From Stenotrophomonas lacuserhaii (lineage in GTDB: Bacteria; Pseudomonadota; Gammaproteobacteria; Xanthomonadales; Xanthomonadaceae): a stretch of 64,000 bases of DNA. The stretch covers positions 553,993-617,992 of the forward strand of contig NZ_JACSQS010000001.1 in NCBI RefSeq assembly GCF_014836545.1, given 5' to 3'. The notes under the pieces are model-generated. The model did no database searches and was not told the DNA's origin. It was given only the letters and a program-made list of their open reading frames with translations. How positions within the stretch are numbered: the stretch's first letter is position 1; each line of letters opens with the position of its first letter. The position numbers and the translations under genes were made by a program. Positions 18,142 to 26,204 of this stretch are shown here, piece after piece.

Positions 18142-18164
18142 AAAGGGGGCGAAAGCCCCCTTTT
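18142..18164 (+). terminator. Intrinsic terminator after flagellin 2
   Basis: AAAGGGGGC-GAAA-GCCCCCTTTT: a stem closed by a stable GAAA tetraloop and followed by TTTT, 30 bases after the stop codon. Confidence 0.93.
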
Positions 18165-18185
18165 CGTTTGTGTCGGACGGCAGAG

Positions 18186-18235
18186 CGTGACGACCAACGG
18201 TCGTCACCCACAACGCCAGCGGCAGTCACTACCGG
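18186..18235. repeat. REP pair upstream of fliD
   Basis: A palindrome GTGACGACC-AAC-GGTCGTCAC at 18186-18204 is followed by a second, inverted copy (CGCCAGCGGCAGTCACTAC, ending 18234) that reads GTAG-first on the minus strand. The pair sits immediately before the fliD sigma-54 promoter. Confidence 0.7.
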
Positions 18236-18237
18236 CG

Positions 18238-18253
18238 TGGCACGGGGCTTGCA
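18238..18253 (+). promoter_or_regulatory. Sigma-54 promoter for fliD
   Basis: TGGCACGGGGCTTGCA is a complete RpoN consensus match. It is followed 24 bases later by a sigma-28 site, so fliD appears to have tandem promoters of two classes. Confidence 0.92.
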
Positions 18254-18277
18254 TCACCGTCGGCAGCGCAACCGCGC

Positions 18278-18304
18278 TCAAGCTTGCCCGACCACGGCCG
18301 ATAG
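18278..18304 (+). promoter_or_regulatory. Sigma-28 promoter for fliD
   Basis: TCAA (18278-18281), 15 bases, GCCGATAG (18297-18304). It is downstream of the sigma-54 site and 47 bases before the ATG. Confidence 0.85.
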
Positions 18305-18351
18305 CTGATGCATGGCATCGGCTCGTGCCGTCACAGCACAAGGATCCTTCC

Positions 18352-19698
18352 ATGTCCCTCGGCACCATCGGTTCCGGCCTCGACATTCCTTCCCTGGTCT
18401 CCCAGCTGGTTGCCAGTGAGCGCGCGCCGCGCCAGAACCAGATCAATACCGCCGGAACCGCCGCGACGGCCAAGGTGTCCGCACTGGGCAGCATCAAGAA
18501 TGGCATGACCAGCCTGCAGACGGCCTTGACCGCACTGGTCAAGGGCGCCGCCGCGCCGGGCATCAAGCCCAGCACGCCGACGGAGTCGAACTTCACCGCC
18601 ACCCTGGATACCGCCACGACCGCCGGCAAAGCGGCGGCCGGCACGCACGAGGTGGAGGTCAAGACACTGGCGCAGAGCCAGAAGCTCAGCTCCAAGGCCT
18701 ATGAGAAGGACGCGGTGATCGGCGACGGCACGCTCAGCATCGGCCACGGTGACAAGACGATCAACGTCACCATTCCTGTCGGCGCCAAGCTGGCGGAGGT
18801 CGCTGCAGCGATCAACTCCGCCGCCGGCGGCAAGGGTGTCACCGCTGCCATCGTGACCGCCGATGATGGCCAGCACCTGGTGCTGAGTGCGGTGGATTCG
18901 GGCACCAAGGGCGCACTTACCGTCAGCACGACGGGCGGCAATGGCGGCCTCGCCGAGCTGGTCCACGATCCGGCCGGCACCTCGAAACTGACCGAGATGG
19001 TCGCCGCCCAGGATGCGGTGGTCGTGGTGGACGGCTTCACCCGCACCTCCAGTTCAAACACCATCACCGACCTGGTTCCTGGCATCAGCTTGACGCTGAC
19101 CAAGGCCAAGGAAGGCGAAAAGCAGACACTGACCCTGACCCCGGACAACACGGCGCTGAAGTCCAACCTGACTGCCTTCGTCAGCGCCTACAACGCCATC
19201 CAGGGCACGCTGAAATCCTCAAGCGCCTACAACGCCGAAACCGGTACCGCCTCCACGCTGACCGGCGATGCGATGGTGCGCGGGCTGCAGCAGCAGCTGC
19301 GCAGCTCGCTCAGCGCCAACGTCAACGATCTCAAGGCCATGGGCGTGACCATCGCCGCAGATGGCACCCTGAGCCTGGACGCGGCCAAGCTCGATACCGC
19401 CATCGGCAAGGATCCCGAAGCGGTGAAGGCGCTGTTCGGGGCAGAGGGCAGCATTGGCAAATCGATGACCGCCCTGCTGAAGAGCAACCTGGATACCAGC
19501 ACCGGTACGCTTACCCAGCGCACCAATACGCTCAACAAGGAAATCAAGGCGCTGGAAAAGCAGCTTGATGACCTGGATGCGCGGATGGAGAAGGTGAGCG
19601 AGCGCTACACCAAGCAATTCACCGCCATGGAAAAGATGGTGGCGCAGATGCAGAGCGCGAGCGGTTCGCTCAGCTCGCAGCTGCTCAGCAACAGCTGA
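18352..19698 (+). CDS. fliD: Filament cap protein FliD (HAP2)
   Basis: 448 residues from ATG 18352, preceded by AAGGA at a 7-base spacing. The N terminus is the FliD signature (TIGSGLDIPSLVSQLVASERAPRQNQI). The C-terminal segment is helical (STGTLTQRTNTLNKEIKALEKQLDDLDARMEKVSERY, then FTAMEKMVAQMQS), as in the FliD_C domain. FliD forms the pentameric or hexameric cap that folds incoming flagellin. Tandem sigma-54 and sigma-28 promoters suggest expression before and during filament growth. Confidence 0.96.
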   Translation: MSLGTIGSGLDIPSLVSQLVASERAPRQNQINTAGTAATAKVSALGSIKNGMTSLQTALTALVKGAAAPGIKPSTPTESNFTATLDTATTAGKAAAGTHEVEVKTLAQSQKLSSKAYEKDAVIGDGTLSIGHGDKTINVTIPVGAKLAEVAAAINSAAGGKGVTAAIVTADDGQHLVLSAVDSGTKGALTVSTTGGNGGLAELVHDPAGTSKLTEMVAAQDAVVVVDGFTRTSSSNTITDLVPGISLTLTKAKEGEKQTLTLTPDNTALKSNLTAFVSAYNAIQGTLKSSSAYNAETGTASTLTGDAMVRGLQQQLRSSLSANVNDLKAMGVTIAADGTLSLDAAKLDTAIGKDPEAVKALFGAEGSIGKSMTALLKSNLDTSTGTLTQRTNTLNKEIKALEKQLDDLDARMEKVSERYTKQFTAMEKMVAQMQSASGSLSSQLLSNS

Positions 19699-19703
19699 TC
19701 GAC

Positions 19704-19731
19704 TCAAGTTCGTCGGCCCCCGGGCCGATAT
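19704..19731 (+). promoter_or_regulatory. Probable sigma-28 promoter for fliS
   Basis: TCAA (19704-19707), 16 bases, GCCGATAT (19724-19731), a near-consensus FliA site with spacing one base longer than the others here. It lies just after the fliD stop, so fliS may be transcribed both from fliD and on its own. Confidence 0.68.
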
Positions 19732-19807
19732 CAAATGAAACATCTGGTGCCATCGCGCGTCGCCCGCCTCCGGGACCGCACGCACCATGGGACCCCAGGA
19801 GAGATAC

Positions 19808-20227
19808 ATGTACGGCACAAACCGGCAGTTCGCCGAGCAGTACCGCAAGGTCGGCGTCAGCACTTCGGTGGTCGATGCGGACCCGCACAAGCTGGTGGCG
19901 CTGCTGCTGGCCGGTGCCTGCGAGCGCATCCGCACCGCCGAGGCCGCGCTGCAGCGAAGTGATCAGGCGCGCAAGGGCAAAGCAATCGGCGAAGCCTGCT
20001 CGATCGTCGGCCATCTCGACGGATCGCTGGACCATGAGGCCGGCGGTGAGATCGCCGCCAACCTGTCCGCGCTCTACGAGTTCGTGATCGTGCGCTTGAC
20101 CGAAGCCAACCTGCACAACGATCCGGCTGCGCTGAAGGATGCACTGAGCCTGATGATGGAGATCGACTCGGCCTGGAACGCCATCCCCGGCGACCAGCGC
20201 CAGATCCGTGGCGCAGGTACACCATGA
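19808..20227 (+). CDS. fliS: Flagellin export chaperone FliS
   Basis: 139 residues from ATG 19808, the start supported by CCAGGAGAGATAC just upstream. Family motifs: the N-terminal YxxN-type start MYGTNRQFAEQYRKV, and ADPHKLVALLLAGACERIRTAEAAL. FliS binds the C terminus of flagellin in the cytoplasm, prevents premature polymerisation and presents it to FlhA. It overlaps the next gene by 4 bases (ATGA). Confidence 0.95.
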   Translation: MYGTNRQFAEQYRKVGVSTSVVDADPHKLVALLLAGACERIRTAEAALQRSDQARKGKAIGEACSIVGHLDGSLDHEAGGEIAANLSALYEFVIVRLTEANLHNDPAALKDALSLMMEIDSAWNAIPGDQRQIRGAGTP

Positions 20228-20520
20228 CCGCGCTGCTGCAGCCGCTGCACGCCTCGCTGGAGACGCTGGAAGCGCACCTGCCCAGCGGCGACCACGAAGG
20301 CAGCGAACGCCTGATGGCCGAGCATCTGCAGGCGGTGGCGGCGCTGACGCTGAGCGTCGAACGCCCCACCGACGATGCGATCCGGACCCTGCTTGCCCAC
20401 CAGCAGCGGGTGATGGGCCGCATGGTGCAGCTGCGCGATGAAGCGGCTGCCCACCTCAACCACGGCAAGCGCTCCCTTCGCGCTGCGCATGCCTACCTGA
20501 AGGCAGAATCGCTGGCATGA
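20224..20520 (+). CDS. Small helical protein, probable FliT-like chaperone
   Basis: 98 residues, predicted almost wholly helical (LHASLETLEAHL, ERLMAEHLQAVAAL, IRTLLAHQQRVMGRMVQLRDE, AAHAYLKAESLA). Its length, all-helical character and position coupled to fliS (4-base overlap) and to the next gene (4-base overlap) fit a FliT-type chaperone for the filament cap. Sequence signatures of FliT are weak, so the assignment is mainly contextual. Confidence 0.7.
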   Translation: MTALLQPLHASLETLEAHLPSGDHEGSERLMAEHLQAVAALTLSVERPTDDAIRTLLAHQQRVMGRMVQLRDEAAAHLNHGKRSLRAAHAYLKAESLA

Positions 20521-21095
20521 ATACGCCCGCCGCGCCGCTGATCCACCATCCCGCAGAAAGCGAGCTGTTCGATGAAACGCTGAGCTGCGAGGTGGACCTG
20601 CCCGCGGACTTCCTGCGCGGCAGCGGCGGCGTGCGCGCCAGTGCGGCCGAGCAGCTGCTGCGCAGCATCGGCCTGGTGGAAGACAGCCGCGGCGAGGACA
20701 AAGACGACCGCGGCGAAGCCAGCCCCGGCCAGCAGCGCATCGAAGCCAAGCTCGACCTGGTGCTGCTGCTGGTGGGCCGGCTGGTACGCCAGCAGGCCGA
20801 TGCCCTGCCCCTGCGTCCGCTGCGCTGGTCGCGACGCGGCATCCGACTGCAGCTGGGCCCGCGCAGCGGCGCGGTTGCGGGCAGTGCTGGCACGGTGCGC
20901 CTGCAGCCCAGCGACTGGCTGCCGGACCACGTGGACCTGCCGGTGCAGGTAGTGGCCGAAGCAGCCAACGGCGCCGGCGGTCACTACCTGTGGCTGCGTT
21001 TCGACGAGCTCGGTGACGGGCTGGAAATGGCGTTGGAACGCCACCTGTTCCGCCTGCACCGCCGCCAGATCGCCGACGCCCGACGCTACCGCTGA
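20517..21095 (+). CDS. Atypical (tPilZ-like) PilZ-domain protein
   Basis: 192 residues. A helical, charged segment (about 55-95, EDKDDRGEASPGQQRIEAKLDLVLLLVGRLVRQQ) is followed by a beta-rich region (RPLRWSRRGIRLQLG, VDLPVQVVAE, YLWLRFDELGDGLEMALERHLFRLHRRQIADAR). This order matches the tetrameric PilZ group described from Xanthomonas campestris (XC6012), in which a heptad helix oligomerises the protein and the canonical RxxxR and D/NxSxxG c-di-GMP motifs are missing, as here. It is coupled to fliS and the FliT-like gene, suggesting a flagellar role that does not require direct c-di-GMP binding. Family call by my own pattern recognition; not searched. Confidence 0.68.
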   Translation: MNTPAAPLIHHPAESELFDETLSCEVDLPADFLRGSGGVRASAAEQLLRSIGLVEDSRGEDKDDRGEASPGQQRIEAKLDLVLLLVGRLVRQQADALPLRPLRWSRRGIRLQLGPRSGAVAGSAGTVRLQPSDWLPDHVDLPVQVVAEAANGAGGHYLWLRFDELGDGLEMALERHLFRLHRRQIADARRYR

Positions 21096-21137
21096 GGCGC
21101 AATACGGGATGGCCGTCGCTGTACGCGACTGTCGCTA

Positions 21138-21166
21138 TTGGCTGCCCGGCCCCGGTCCGTTATGGT
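21138..21166 (+). promoter_or_regulatory. Possible sigma-70 promoter for the NarL-type regulator
   Basis: TTGGCT (21138-21143), 17 bases, TATGGT (21161-21166), about 20 bases before the putative start codon. Housekeeping control would fit a gene at the top of the cascade. In a GC-rich genome such matches are weak evidence. Confidence 0.35.
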
Positions 21167-21186
21167 GGTCCCTTCCCTGCCCGTAG

Positions 21187-21828
21187 TTGCTCACCTTGCG
21201 CGTTCTGATCGTCGACGACCACACCCTAGTCCGCGCCGGCCTTGGGCGACTGCTGCAGGGATTCGCCGATGTCCAGCTGGTGGCCGAAGCCAGCAATGCT
21301 GAACAGGCGCTCCAGCAAGCGCTGCAGCATGCACCGGATGTGGTGCTGATGGATCTTTCCCTGCCTGGGCGCACCGGTCTGGAAGCACTCAGCGATATCC
21401 GCCTGCATGCCCCGGGATCGCGCGTGGTGATGATGACCATGCATGACGACGTCGCCCACGTGCGTGATGCGCTGGATCGCGGCGCAGTAGGTTTCGTGGT
21501 CAAGGATGCCGCGCCGGGCGAACTGGAACTGGCACTGCGCGCGGCGCATGCCGGCCAGGTGTTCCTGAGCCCGCAGATTTCCGCAAAGATGCTTGCTCCG
21601 ATGCTGGGGCGGGAGAAGCCGGTGGGCGTAGCGGCCCTGTCCCCGCGCCAGCGCGAGATCCTGCGCCGGATCGGCAGCGGACAGAGCAACAAGGAAATGG
21701 CGGCCGACCTCGGCATCAGCGTCAAGACCGTGGAGACCCATCGCGCCCGGATGATGGAATCGCTGGGCTGCCGTCGCGCCAATGACCTGGTGCTGCTGGC
21801 CGCGCGCCACCAGAGCGATCTGGAATAG
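21187..21828 (+). CDS. NarL/FixJ-family response regulator
   Basis: 213 residues with a TTG start (a second TTG at 21196 is equally possible; there is no ATG near the domain start). Residues 4-120 are a receiver (LRVLIVDDHTLVRAGL, Asp56 in DVVLMDLSLPGRTGLEAL, VVKDAAPGE with the conserved Lys). Residues 145-205 are a LuxR-type HTH (LSPRQREILRRIGSGQSNKEMAADLGISVKTVETHRARMMESLG). It resembles GacA/UvrY-type regulators. It stands before rpoN2 with a 250-base gap containing a palindromic site, and might control rpoN2. Its cognate kinase is unknown; the orphan kinase at 118-1338 is one candidate. Confidence 0.9.
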   Translation: MLTLRVLIVDDHTLVRAGLGRLLQGFADVQLVAEASNAEQALQQALQHAPDVVLMDLSLPGRTGLEALSDIRLHAPGSRVVMMTMHDDVAHVRDALDRGAVGFVVKDAAPGELELALRAAHAGQVFLSPQISAKMLAPMLGREKPVGVAALSPRQREILRRIGSGQSNKEMAADLGISVKTVETHRARMMESLGCRRANDLVLLAARHQSDLE

Positions 21829-21949
21829 CGGGCGACGACGCTTTTCCGACGCCGTGGCCGCCGCGCGTCGAGATTCCTGCGACGGCAGGCCGGACCGCTA
21901 CTGCAGATCAGGCACTTGCACTTGGCCCCGTGACGGAAACCCGTTGCGA

Positions 21950-21968
21950 TGTAGGGATTTTCCTGACA
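21950..21968. promoter_or_regulatory. Palindromic site upstream of rpoN2, possible operator
   Basis: TGTAGGGATTTTCCTGACA is an imperfect palindrome (TGT-AGG, 6 bases, CCTGACA) of the general shape bound by NarL/GacA-type dimers. A related inverted sequence (TCAGGA ... ATTTCCCCTAC) follows at 21995-22019. It lies between the NarL-type regulator gene and rpoN2. Operator function is inference. Confidence 0.4.
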
Positions 21969-22078
21969 ATGGGTCAGGGTCGGCCCTAGCGCGCTCAGGA
22001 ACCCCCCGATTTCCCCTACCCCTGCCAACAAGCAAGATGTGTTCCATAACGCGTCGGGGATGGCGCAGGGGAATGCAG

Positions 22079-23488
22079 ATGAAAGCCGCACTCAATGTCC
22101 AGCTGGGCCAGAACCTCCACCTGACACCGCAGTTGCTGCAGTCGATCCGGCTGCTGCAGCTCGATGGCCTGCAGCTGGAACAGGAAATCCAGCGCGCCCT
22201 GGACAACAACCCGCTGCTGGAAATCGAAGAAGTCCGCGACAGCGTGGCCGAGGCCGGTAGCGCCGTGGACGCGGCCACCGATGCGGCCGCCTTCGACGAG
22301 CTGCCCGAGAGCGGCATGTGGGACATCCCCGGGGCCAGCTGGCAGGACGGTGACGACGATCGCATGGCGCGCATCGCCGCCGGCCAGTCCAGCGATCCGC
22401 ATCTGCGCATCCTGCAGGGCCTGGCACTGGAACTGGACGAGCGCGCACTCAGCATCGCCGCCTTCTGGCTGGAACATTGCGACGATGCGGGTTACCTGCA
22501 GTCTCCGCTGGCACAGCTGCAACTGCTGGGCAGCGCCCGGCTGGACGTGCAGGCCGAAGAACTGGAGGCCATCCGCCAGCGCCTGCTGCAGGGCGACCCG
22601 GCCGGCATGGCCGCACAGCACCTGGGCGAATGCCTGCAGGCCCAGTTGGACGCCCTGCCCGGCGCGGTGGCCGCCCGCCATCTGGCACGGCGCATCCTGG
22701 CCGGATCGCTGGAGCTGCTGGCCAGCCACGATTACCCCGCCCTGGCCGCGGCGCACGGCAGTGAAGAAGCCGACGTGCACGAAGCGGTACGGCTGATCCT
22801 GTCCCTGCAGCCGCGGCCCGGTGACAGCCTGCTGCCCGAGCGCAACGCGGTGGTGGTGCCCGACGTCAGCGCCTGGCACGCCGACGGCCAGTGGCGCGTG
22901 GCGCTGAACAGCCGCAGCAGCCGCCGGGTGGGCATCAACCGGGACTACGAACAGGCCCTGGCCGACTGCCCCGATGCCAGCCCGGCCATGCGCGAAATGC
23001 TCGCCGAGGCGCGCTGGCTGACCCGTGGCCTGTCGATGCGCCACGACACCCTGCTGCGCACCGCGCGGGTGATCGTCGAGCGCCAGGCCGCCTTCCTCAC
23101 CCGCGGCGACGAGGCGATGGCCCCGCTGACCCTGAAAGAGGTGGCCGATACCATCGGCATGCACGAATCCACCGTTTCGCGCATCACCACCGGCAAATAC
23201 CTGCAGACCCCGCGTGGTACCTTCGAACTCAAGCACTTCTTCGCCGTGCGGCTGGAAGGGGCCAGCGTCTCCGGGGCGGCCGTGAAAGCCATGGTGCGCC
23301 GGCTGATCGAATCTGAACCGGCGGGGCGGCCACTGGCCGATGAGGCCATCGCCGGGCTGCTGGCGCGCCAGGGAGTGAACATTGCACGCCGGACCGTTGC
23401 AAAATACCGGGAACAACTGGATATCGCCCCGGCGCGCGAGCGCCGTCGGCCGGTGGTCCGGCAACCGCTGATGGCCCGGGTGGGCTGA
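22079..23488 (+). CDS. rpoN: RNA polymerase sigma-54 factor (flagellar paralogue RpoN2)
   Basis: 469 residues from ATG 22079 (AGGGGA lies 7 bases upstream; the ATG at 22073 is too close). The N-terminal region I is Gln/Leu-rich as required for activator response (NVQLGQNLHLTPQLLQSIRLLQLDGLQLEQEI). An acidic linker follows, then the core-binding domain, the HTH segment (LTLKEVADTIGMHESTVSRITTGKYLQTPRGTFELKHFF) and the RpoN box ARRTVAKYRE near the C terminus, which reads the -24 element. Xanthomonads carry a second rpoN in the flagellar cluster, and this is that copy by position. It should serve the seven sigma-54 sites found here, with FleQ as activator. Confidence 0.95.
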   Translation: MKAALNVQLGQNLHLTPQLLQSIRLLQLDGLQLEQEIQRALDNNPLLEIEEVRDSVAEAGSAVDAATDAAAFDELPESGMWDIPGASWQDGDDDRMARIAAGQSSDPHLRILQGLALELDERALSIAAFWLEHCDDAGYLQSPLAQLQLLGSARLDVQAEELEAIRQRLLQGDPAGMAAQHLGECLQAQLDALPGAVAARHLARRILAGSLELLASHDYPALAAAHGSEEADVHEAVRLILSLQPRPGDSLLPERNAVVVPDVSAWHADGQWRVALNSRSSRRVGINRDYEQALADCPDASPAMREMLAEARWLTRGLSMRHDTLLRTARVIVERQAAFLTRGDEAMAPLTLKEVADTIGMHESTVSRITTGKYLQTPRGTFELKHFFAVRLEGASVSGAAVKAMVRRLIESEPAGRPLADEAIAGLLARQGVNIARRTVAKYREQLDIAPARERRRPVVRQPLMARVG

Positions 23489-23500
23489 GGACGAACTGGA

Positions 23501-23872
23501 ATGGACAAGCTCACCGTGTTGCTGGTCGATGACCACGAGGGTTTCATCAACGCCGCCATGCGCCACTTCCGCAAGGTCGACTGGCTGGCCGTGGTCGGCA
23601 GCGCCGGCAACGGACTGGAAGCCATCGAGCGCTCGGAAAGCCTGCGTCCGCAGGTGGTGCTGATGGACCTGGCGATGCCGGAAATGGGCGGCCTGCAGGC
23701 TACCCGCCTGATCAAGTCGCAGGACGATGCCCCGTACATCGTGATCGCCAGCCACTTCGACGATGCCGAACACCGCGAGCACGCACTGCGCGCCGGCGCC
23801 GACAATTTCGTCAGCAAGCTGTCCTATATCCAGGAAGTCATGCCGATCCTGGAAGGGTTGAAGGGAAACTGA
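23501..23872 (+). CDS. Stand-alone receiver-domain protein
   Basis: 123 residues, a receiver only: [20 protein letters not shown], Asp56 in [24 protein letters not shown] and a conserved Lys in [10 protein letters not shown]. The DDHEGF... pattern is NarL-like but no DNA-binding domain follows; the gene stops at the end of the receiver. It sits 12 bases after rpoN2 and 1 base before fleQ, so it is almost certainly cotranscribed with both. A role as a phosphate relay or a partner of FleQ is possible but unproven. Confidence 0.88.
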   Translation: MDKLTVLLVDDHEGFINAAMRHFRKVDWLAVVGSAGNGLEAIERSESLRPQVVLMDLAMPEMGGLQATRLIKSQDDAPYIVIASHFDDAEHREHALRAGADNFVSKLSYIQEVMPILEGLKGN

Positions 23873-23873
23873 A

Positions 23874-25352
23874 ATGAGCGAGTCACGGATCCTGCTGCTG
23901 GACAATGACGCCGTCCGCGCCGAGCACACCGTCGCCCTGCTGGAGTTCATGGATTTCAACCCTCGCTGGGTGTCCGACGCGGCGGATTTCTCCACCGGCC
24001 GCTATCGCCAGAACGACTGGATGGCGGTGATCGTCGGTGCGCTGGACGACAACGAAGCGAGCAGCGCATTGTTCCAGTGGCTGGGCCAGAGCAGCCTGCC
24101 GCCGCCGGTGCTGTTGATCGACGGCGATGCACAGGCGTTCGCGCGCCGCCACGGCATGCATGAAGCCAACATCTGGCCGCTGGAGGCGCCGCTGCGCCAC
24201 GCCCAGATGGAAGCGCTTCTGCGCCGCGCCAGCCTGAAGCGGCTGGATGCCGAACACCAGGCCGGCGCCGTGCAGGAACAGGGACCCACCGGCACCGGGC
24301 CGGCGGTGATCGCACTGCGCCAGATGATCGAACAGGTGTCGGCGTTCGACACCACCGTGCTGGTACTGGGCGAGTCCGGCACCGGCAAGGAAGTGGTGTC
24401 GCGTGCGATCCACCAGCGCTCACCGCGCCGCGATGGGCCGTTCGTTGCGATCAACTGCGGCGCGATTCCGCCGGACCTGCTGGAAAGCGAGTTGTTCGGT
24501 CACGAAAAAGGCGCGTTCACCGGTGCGCTGAGCACGCGCAAGGGCCGTTTCGAAATGGCCGAGGGCGGCACCCTGCTGCTGGATGAGATCGGCGACATGA
24601 GCCTGCCGATGCAGGTCAAGTTGCTGCGCGTGCTGCAGGAACGCAGCTTCGAGCGCGTCGGAGGAAACGAGACGATCCGCTGCAACGTGCGCGTCATCGC
24701 CGCCACCCACCGCGATCTGGAAAGCCGCATCGCCGATGGCAAGTTCCGCGAGGACCTGTTCTACCGGCTCAACGTGTTCCCGATCGACGTACCGGCGCTG
24801 CGCGAACGCATCGAAGATCTGCCGATGCTGGCCGAGAACATCGCCGCCCAGCTGGCGCGCACCGGCCGTGGCGAAGTCCGCTTCGCACCCGAAGCGCTGC
24901 AGGCACTGACCACCTATGCCTGGCCTGGCAACGTGCGCGAACTGACCAACCTGGTCGAGCGCCTGGCCGTGTTGCATCCCGGTGGCACCGTGCGCGTGCA
25001 GGATCTGCCGGTGCGTTATCGGGCCGACCTGCCGGTGCCGGCGGTAGCAGTCGCCCCCGTGCTGGACGCCCCGGCCTCCGGCGATGACCGGTTGGACCTG
25101 CGAAGCTTCTCCTTCCATGCCCCCGGCCAGGGCCATGCCCCGCCGGCACCGCCGGCCGGCCTGCCGGATGACGGGCTGGACCTGCGCAACCACATGGCGA
25201 CCATCGAACTGGCGCTGATCCACGAGGCGCTGGAACGCACCCAGGGCGTGGTGGCGCATGCCGCCCAGCTGCTGGGCCTACGTCGCACGACACTGGTGGA
25301 AAAGCTGCGCAAGTACGGTATCGAACGCGACCAGCCGGAACTGACTGGCTGA
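23874..25352 (+). CDS. fleQ: Flagellar master activator FleQ (sigma-54 dependent)
   Basis: 492 residues. An N-terminal receiver-like FleQ domain (about 1-120, [25 protein letters not shown]) is followed by an AAA+ domain with Walker A GESGTGKE (166-173), the sigma-54 contact loop GAFTGA (213-218) and Walker [12 protein letters not shown] (231-241). The C terminus is a Fis-type HTH ([31 protein letters not shown]). It should activate the sigma-54 promoters in this window; FleQ homologues respond to c-di-GMP and to FleN (encoded at 42592). All catalytic motifs look intact. Confidence 0.95.
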   Translation: MSESRILLLDNDAVRAEHTVALLEFMDFNPRWVSDAADFSTGRYRQNDWMAVIVGALDDNEASSALFQWLGQSSLPPPVLLIDGDAQAFARRHGMHEANIWPLEAPLRHAQMEALLRRASLKRLDAEHQAGAVQEQGPTGTGPAVIALRQMIEQVSAFDTTVLVLGESGTGKEVVSRAIHQRSPRRDGPFVAINCGAIPPDLLESELFGHEKGAFTGALSTRKGRFEMAEGGTLLLDEIGDMSLPMQVKLLRVLQERSFERVGGNETIRCNVRVIAATHRDLESRIADGKFREDLFYRLNVFPIDVPALRERIEDLPMLAENIAAQLARTGRGEVRFAPEALQALTTYAWPGNVRELTNLVERLAVLHPGGTVRVQDLPVRYRADLPVPAVAVAPVLDAPASGDDRLDLRSFSFHAPGQGHAPPAPPAGLPDDGLDLRNHMATIELALIHEALERTQGVVAHAAQLLGLRRTTLVEKLRKYGIERDQPELTG

Positions 25353-25391
25353 CCGACACGCCGGAGAACGCCGGTAACGCTTGTAGCGCTG

Positions 25392-25522
25392 GTAGCGCCG
25401 AGCCACGCTCGGCGAGCGCAGCGGCAAGGGCAACGACGTGACGACCAACGGTCGTCACCCACCGATTGCGACGCTCGTCTCCCACCGGAGGCGACGGCAT
25501 GACGGCCAGCGGCCGTCACTAC
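25392..25522. repeat. Cluster of three REP palindromes between fleQ and the exported-protein gene
   Basis: GTAGCGCCGAGCCACGCTCGG starts at 25392 (plus orientation); GTGACGACC-AAC-GGTCGTCAC at 25438-25456; and TGACGGCC-AGC-GGCCGTCA with trailing CTAC at 25500-25522 (minus orientation). The 263-base gap from the fleQ stop to 25615 holds these repeats and no gene that I can support. Confidence 0.8.
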
Positions 25523-25615
25523 CAACAAGCGCCCACGCGCCGATTGGGGCTTTTCTTAAGGCCGGCACGCATTTCCAGGCGCACGCTGGAAGCTCCGTCC
25601 TGCCGGAGCACCTCC

Positions 25616-26059
25616 ATGCGCACTCCTTTCTGGCTTCTTCCGCTGGCCGCCGGCCTGCTCCCCGCCGCGTACGCCACCCCCTACACCGCCGAGCCCGGCT
25701 GCCGCCTGCCCGAGCATGTCGACGGCCGCCGCTTCACCAATCTCAGCGACCCCACCTGGCGTCCGGACAATCCGAACGCCGGGCGCATGGTCCGCGTGGA
25801 TTTCTCGGGCAACCGCTACCTGCTCAGCGTGCTCGGCACGCGCCTGCGCTTCCACGGCAGCTATGCCTATCGGCGCATCGCCGACAACATGGCGGTCATC
25901 GACATGCATGAAGCCTTCGAAGCCGGCGACAGCCACTATCAGTTGATGCTGAGCTGCCACACCGACCTGCAGGGGCGCTTCGTGTTCACCCAGTTCGATG
26001 GCCCGATCGAACCGCGGCGCCGCCAGAACGGTGGCACCTGGACCCTGCAGCCGCGCTGA
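25616..26059 (+). CDS. Small exported protein of unknown function
   Basis: 147 residues. A clear Sec signal peptide (MRTPFWLLPLAAGLLPAAYA, cleavage before TPYTAEPG) precedes a beta-rich domain (MVRVDFSGNRYLLSVLGTRLRFHGSYAYRRIADNMAVIDMHEAFE...HYQLMLSC...GRFVFTQFDGPIEP) with two Cys residues (PGC and LSC) that could form a disulphide. I do not recognise the family. It lies alone between fleQ and fliE, upstream repeats and a downstream hairpin suggesting its own transcription unit. Periplasmic or outer-membrane location is inferred from the signal peptide; a flagellar link is only positional. Confidence 0.82.
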   Translation: MRTPFWLLPLAAGLLPAAYATPYTAEPGCRLPEHVDGRRFTNLSDPTWRPDNPNAGRMVRVDFSGNRYLLSVLGTRLRFHGSYAYRRIADNMAVIDMHEAFEAGDSHYQLMLSCHTDLQGRFVFTQFDGPIEPRRRQNGGTWTLQPR

Positions 26060-26075
26060 CACGCAGCGGCGAGGC

Positions 26076-26097
26076 GGAAACCCGGCGCCGGGTTTCC
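26076..26097. terminator. Perfect palindrome after the exported-protein gene
   Basis: GGAAACCCGGC and its complement GCCGGGTTTCC form a 22-base perfect palindrome 17 bases after the stop. It lacks a T-run but may serve as a hairpin terminator in either direction, shielding the fliE promoter. Confidence 0.6.
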
Positions 26098-26139
26098 GTC
26101 ATCGCCTGCCCGCATGGCAGCTGAACCACTCAGCGATTC

Positions 26140-26155
26140 CGGCACGGCACTTGCA
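26140..26155 (+). promoter_or_regulatory. Sigma-54 promoter for the fliE operon
   Basis: CGGCACGGCACTTGCA has the GG and GC at proper spacing; only the first base departs from TGGCACGNNNNTTGCA. It lies 50 bases before the fliE start and should drive fliEFGHIJK. Confidence 0.88.
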
Positions 26156-26204
26156 TGAGCACCGGGGCAAGCCTCCTCGTTCCCGCTCCATGGAATCGCG
26201 CCAC

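Noticed and set aside
22016-23995. 659-residue minus-strand reading frame opposite rpoN2
   Set aside because: His/Gln/Val-rich translation typical of an antisense frame in GC-rich DNA; rpoN2 on the plus strand explains the coding bias. The same applies to the long antisense frames opposite flhA, cheA and the chemoreceptors.
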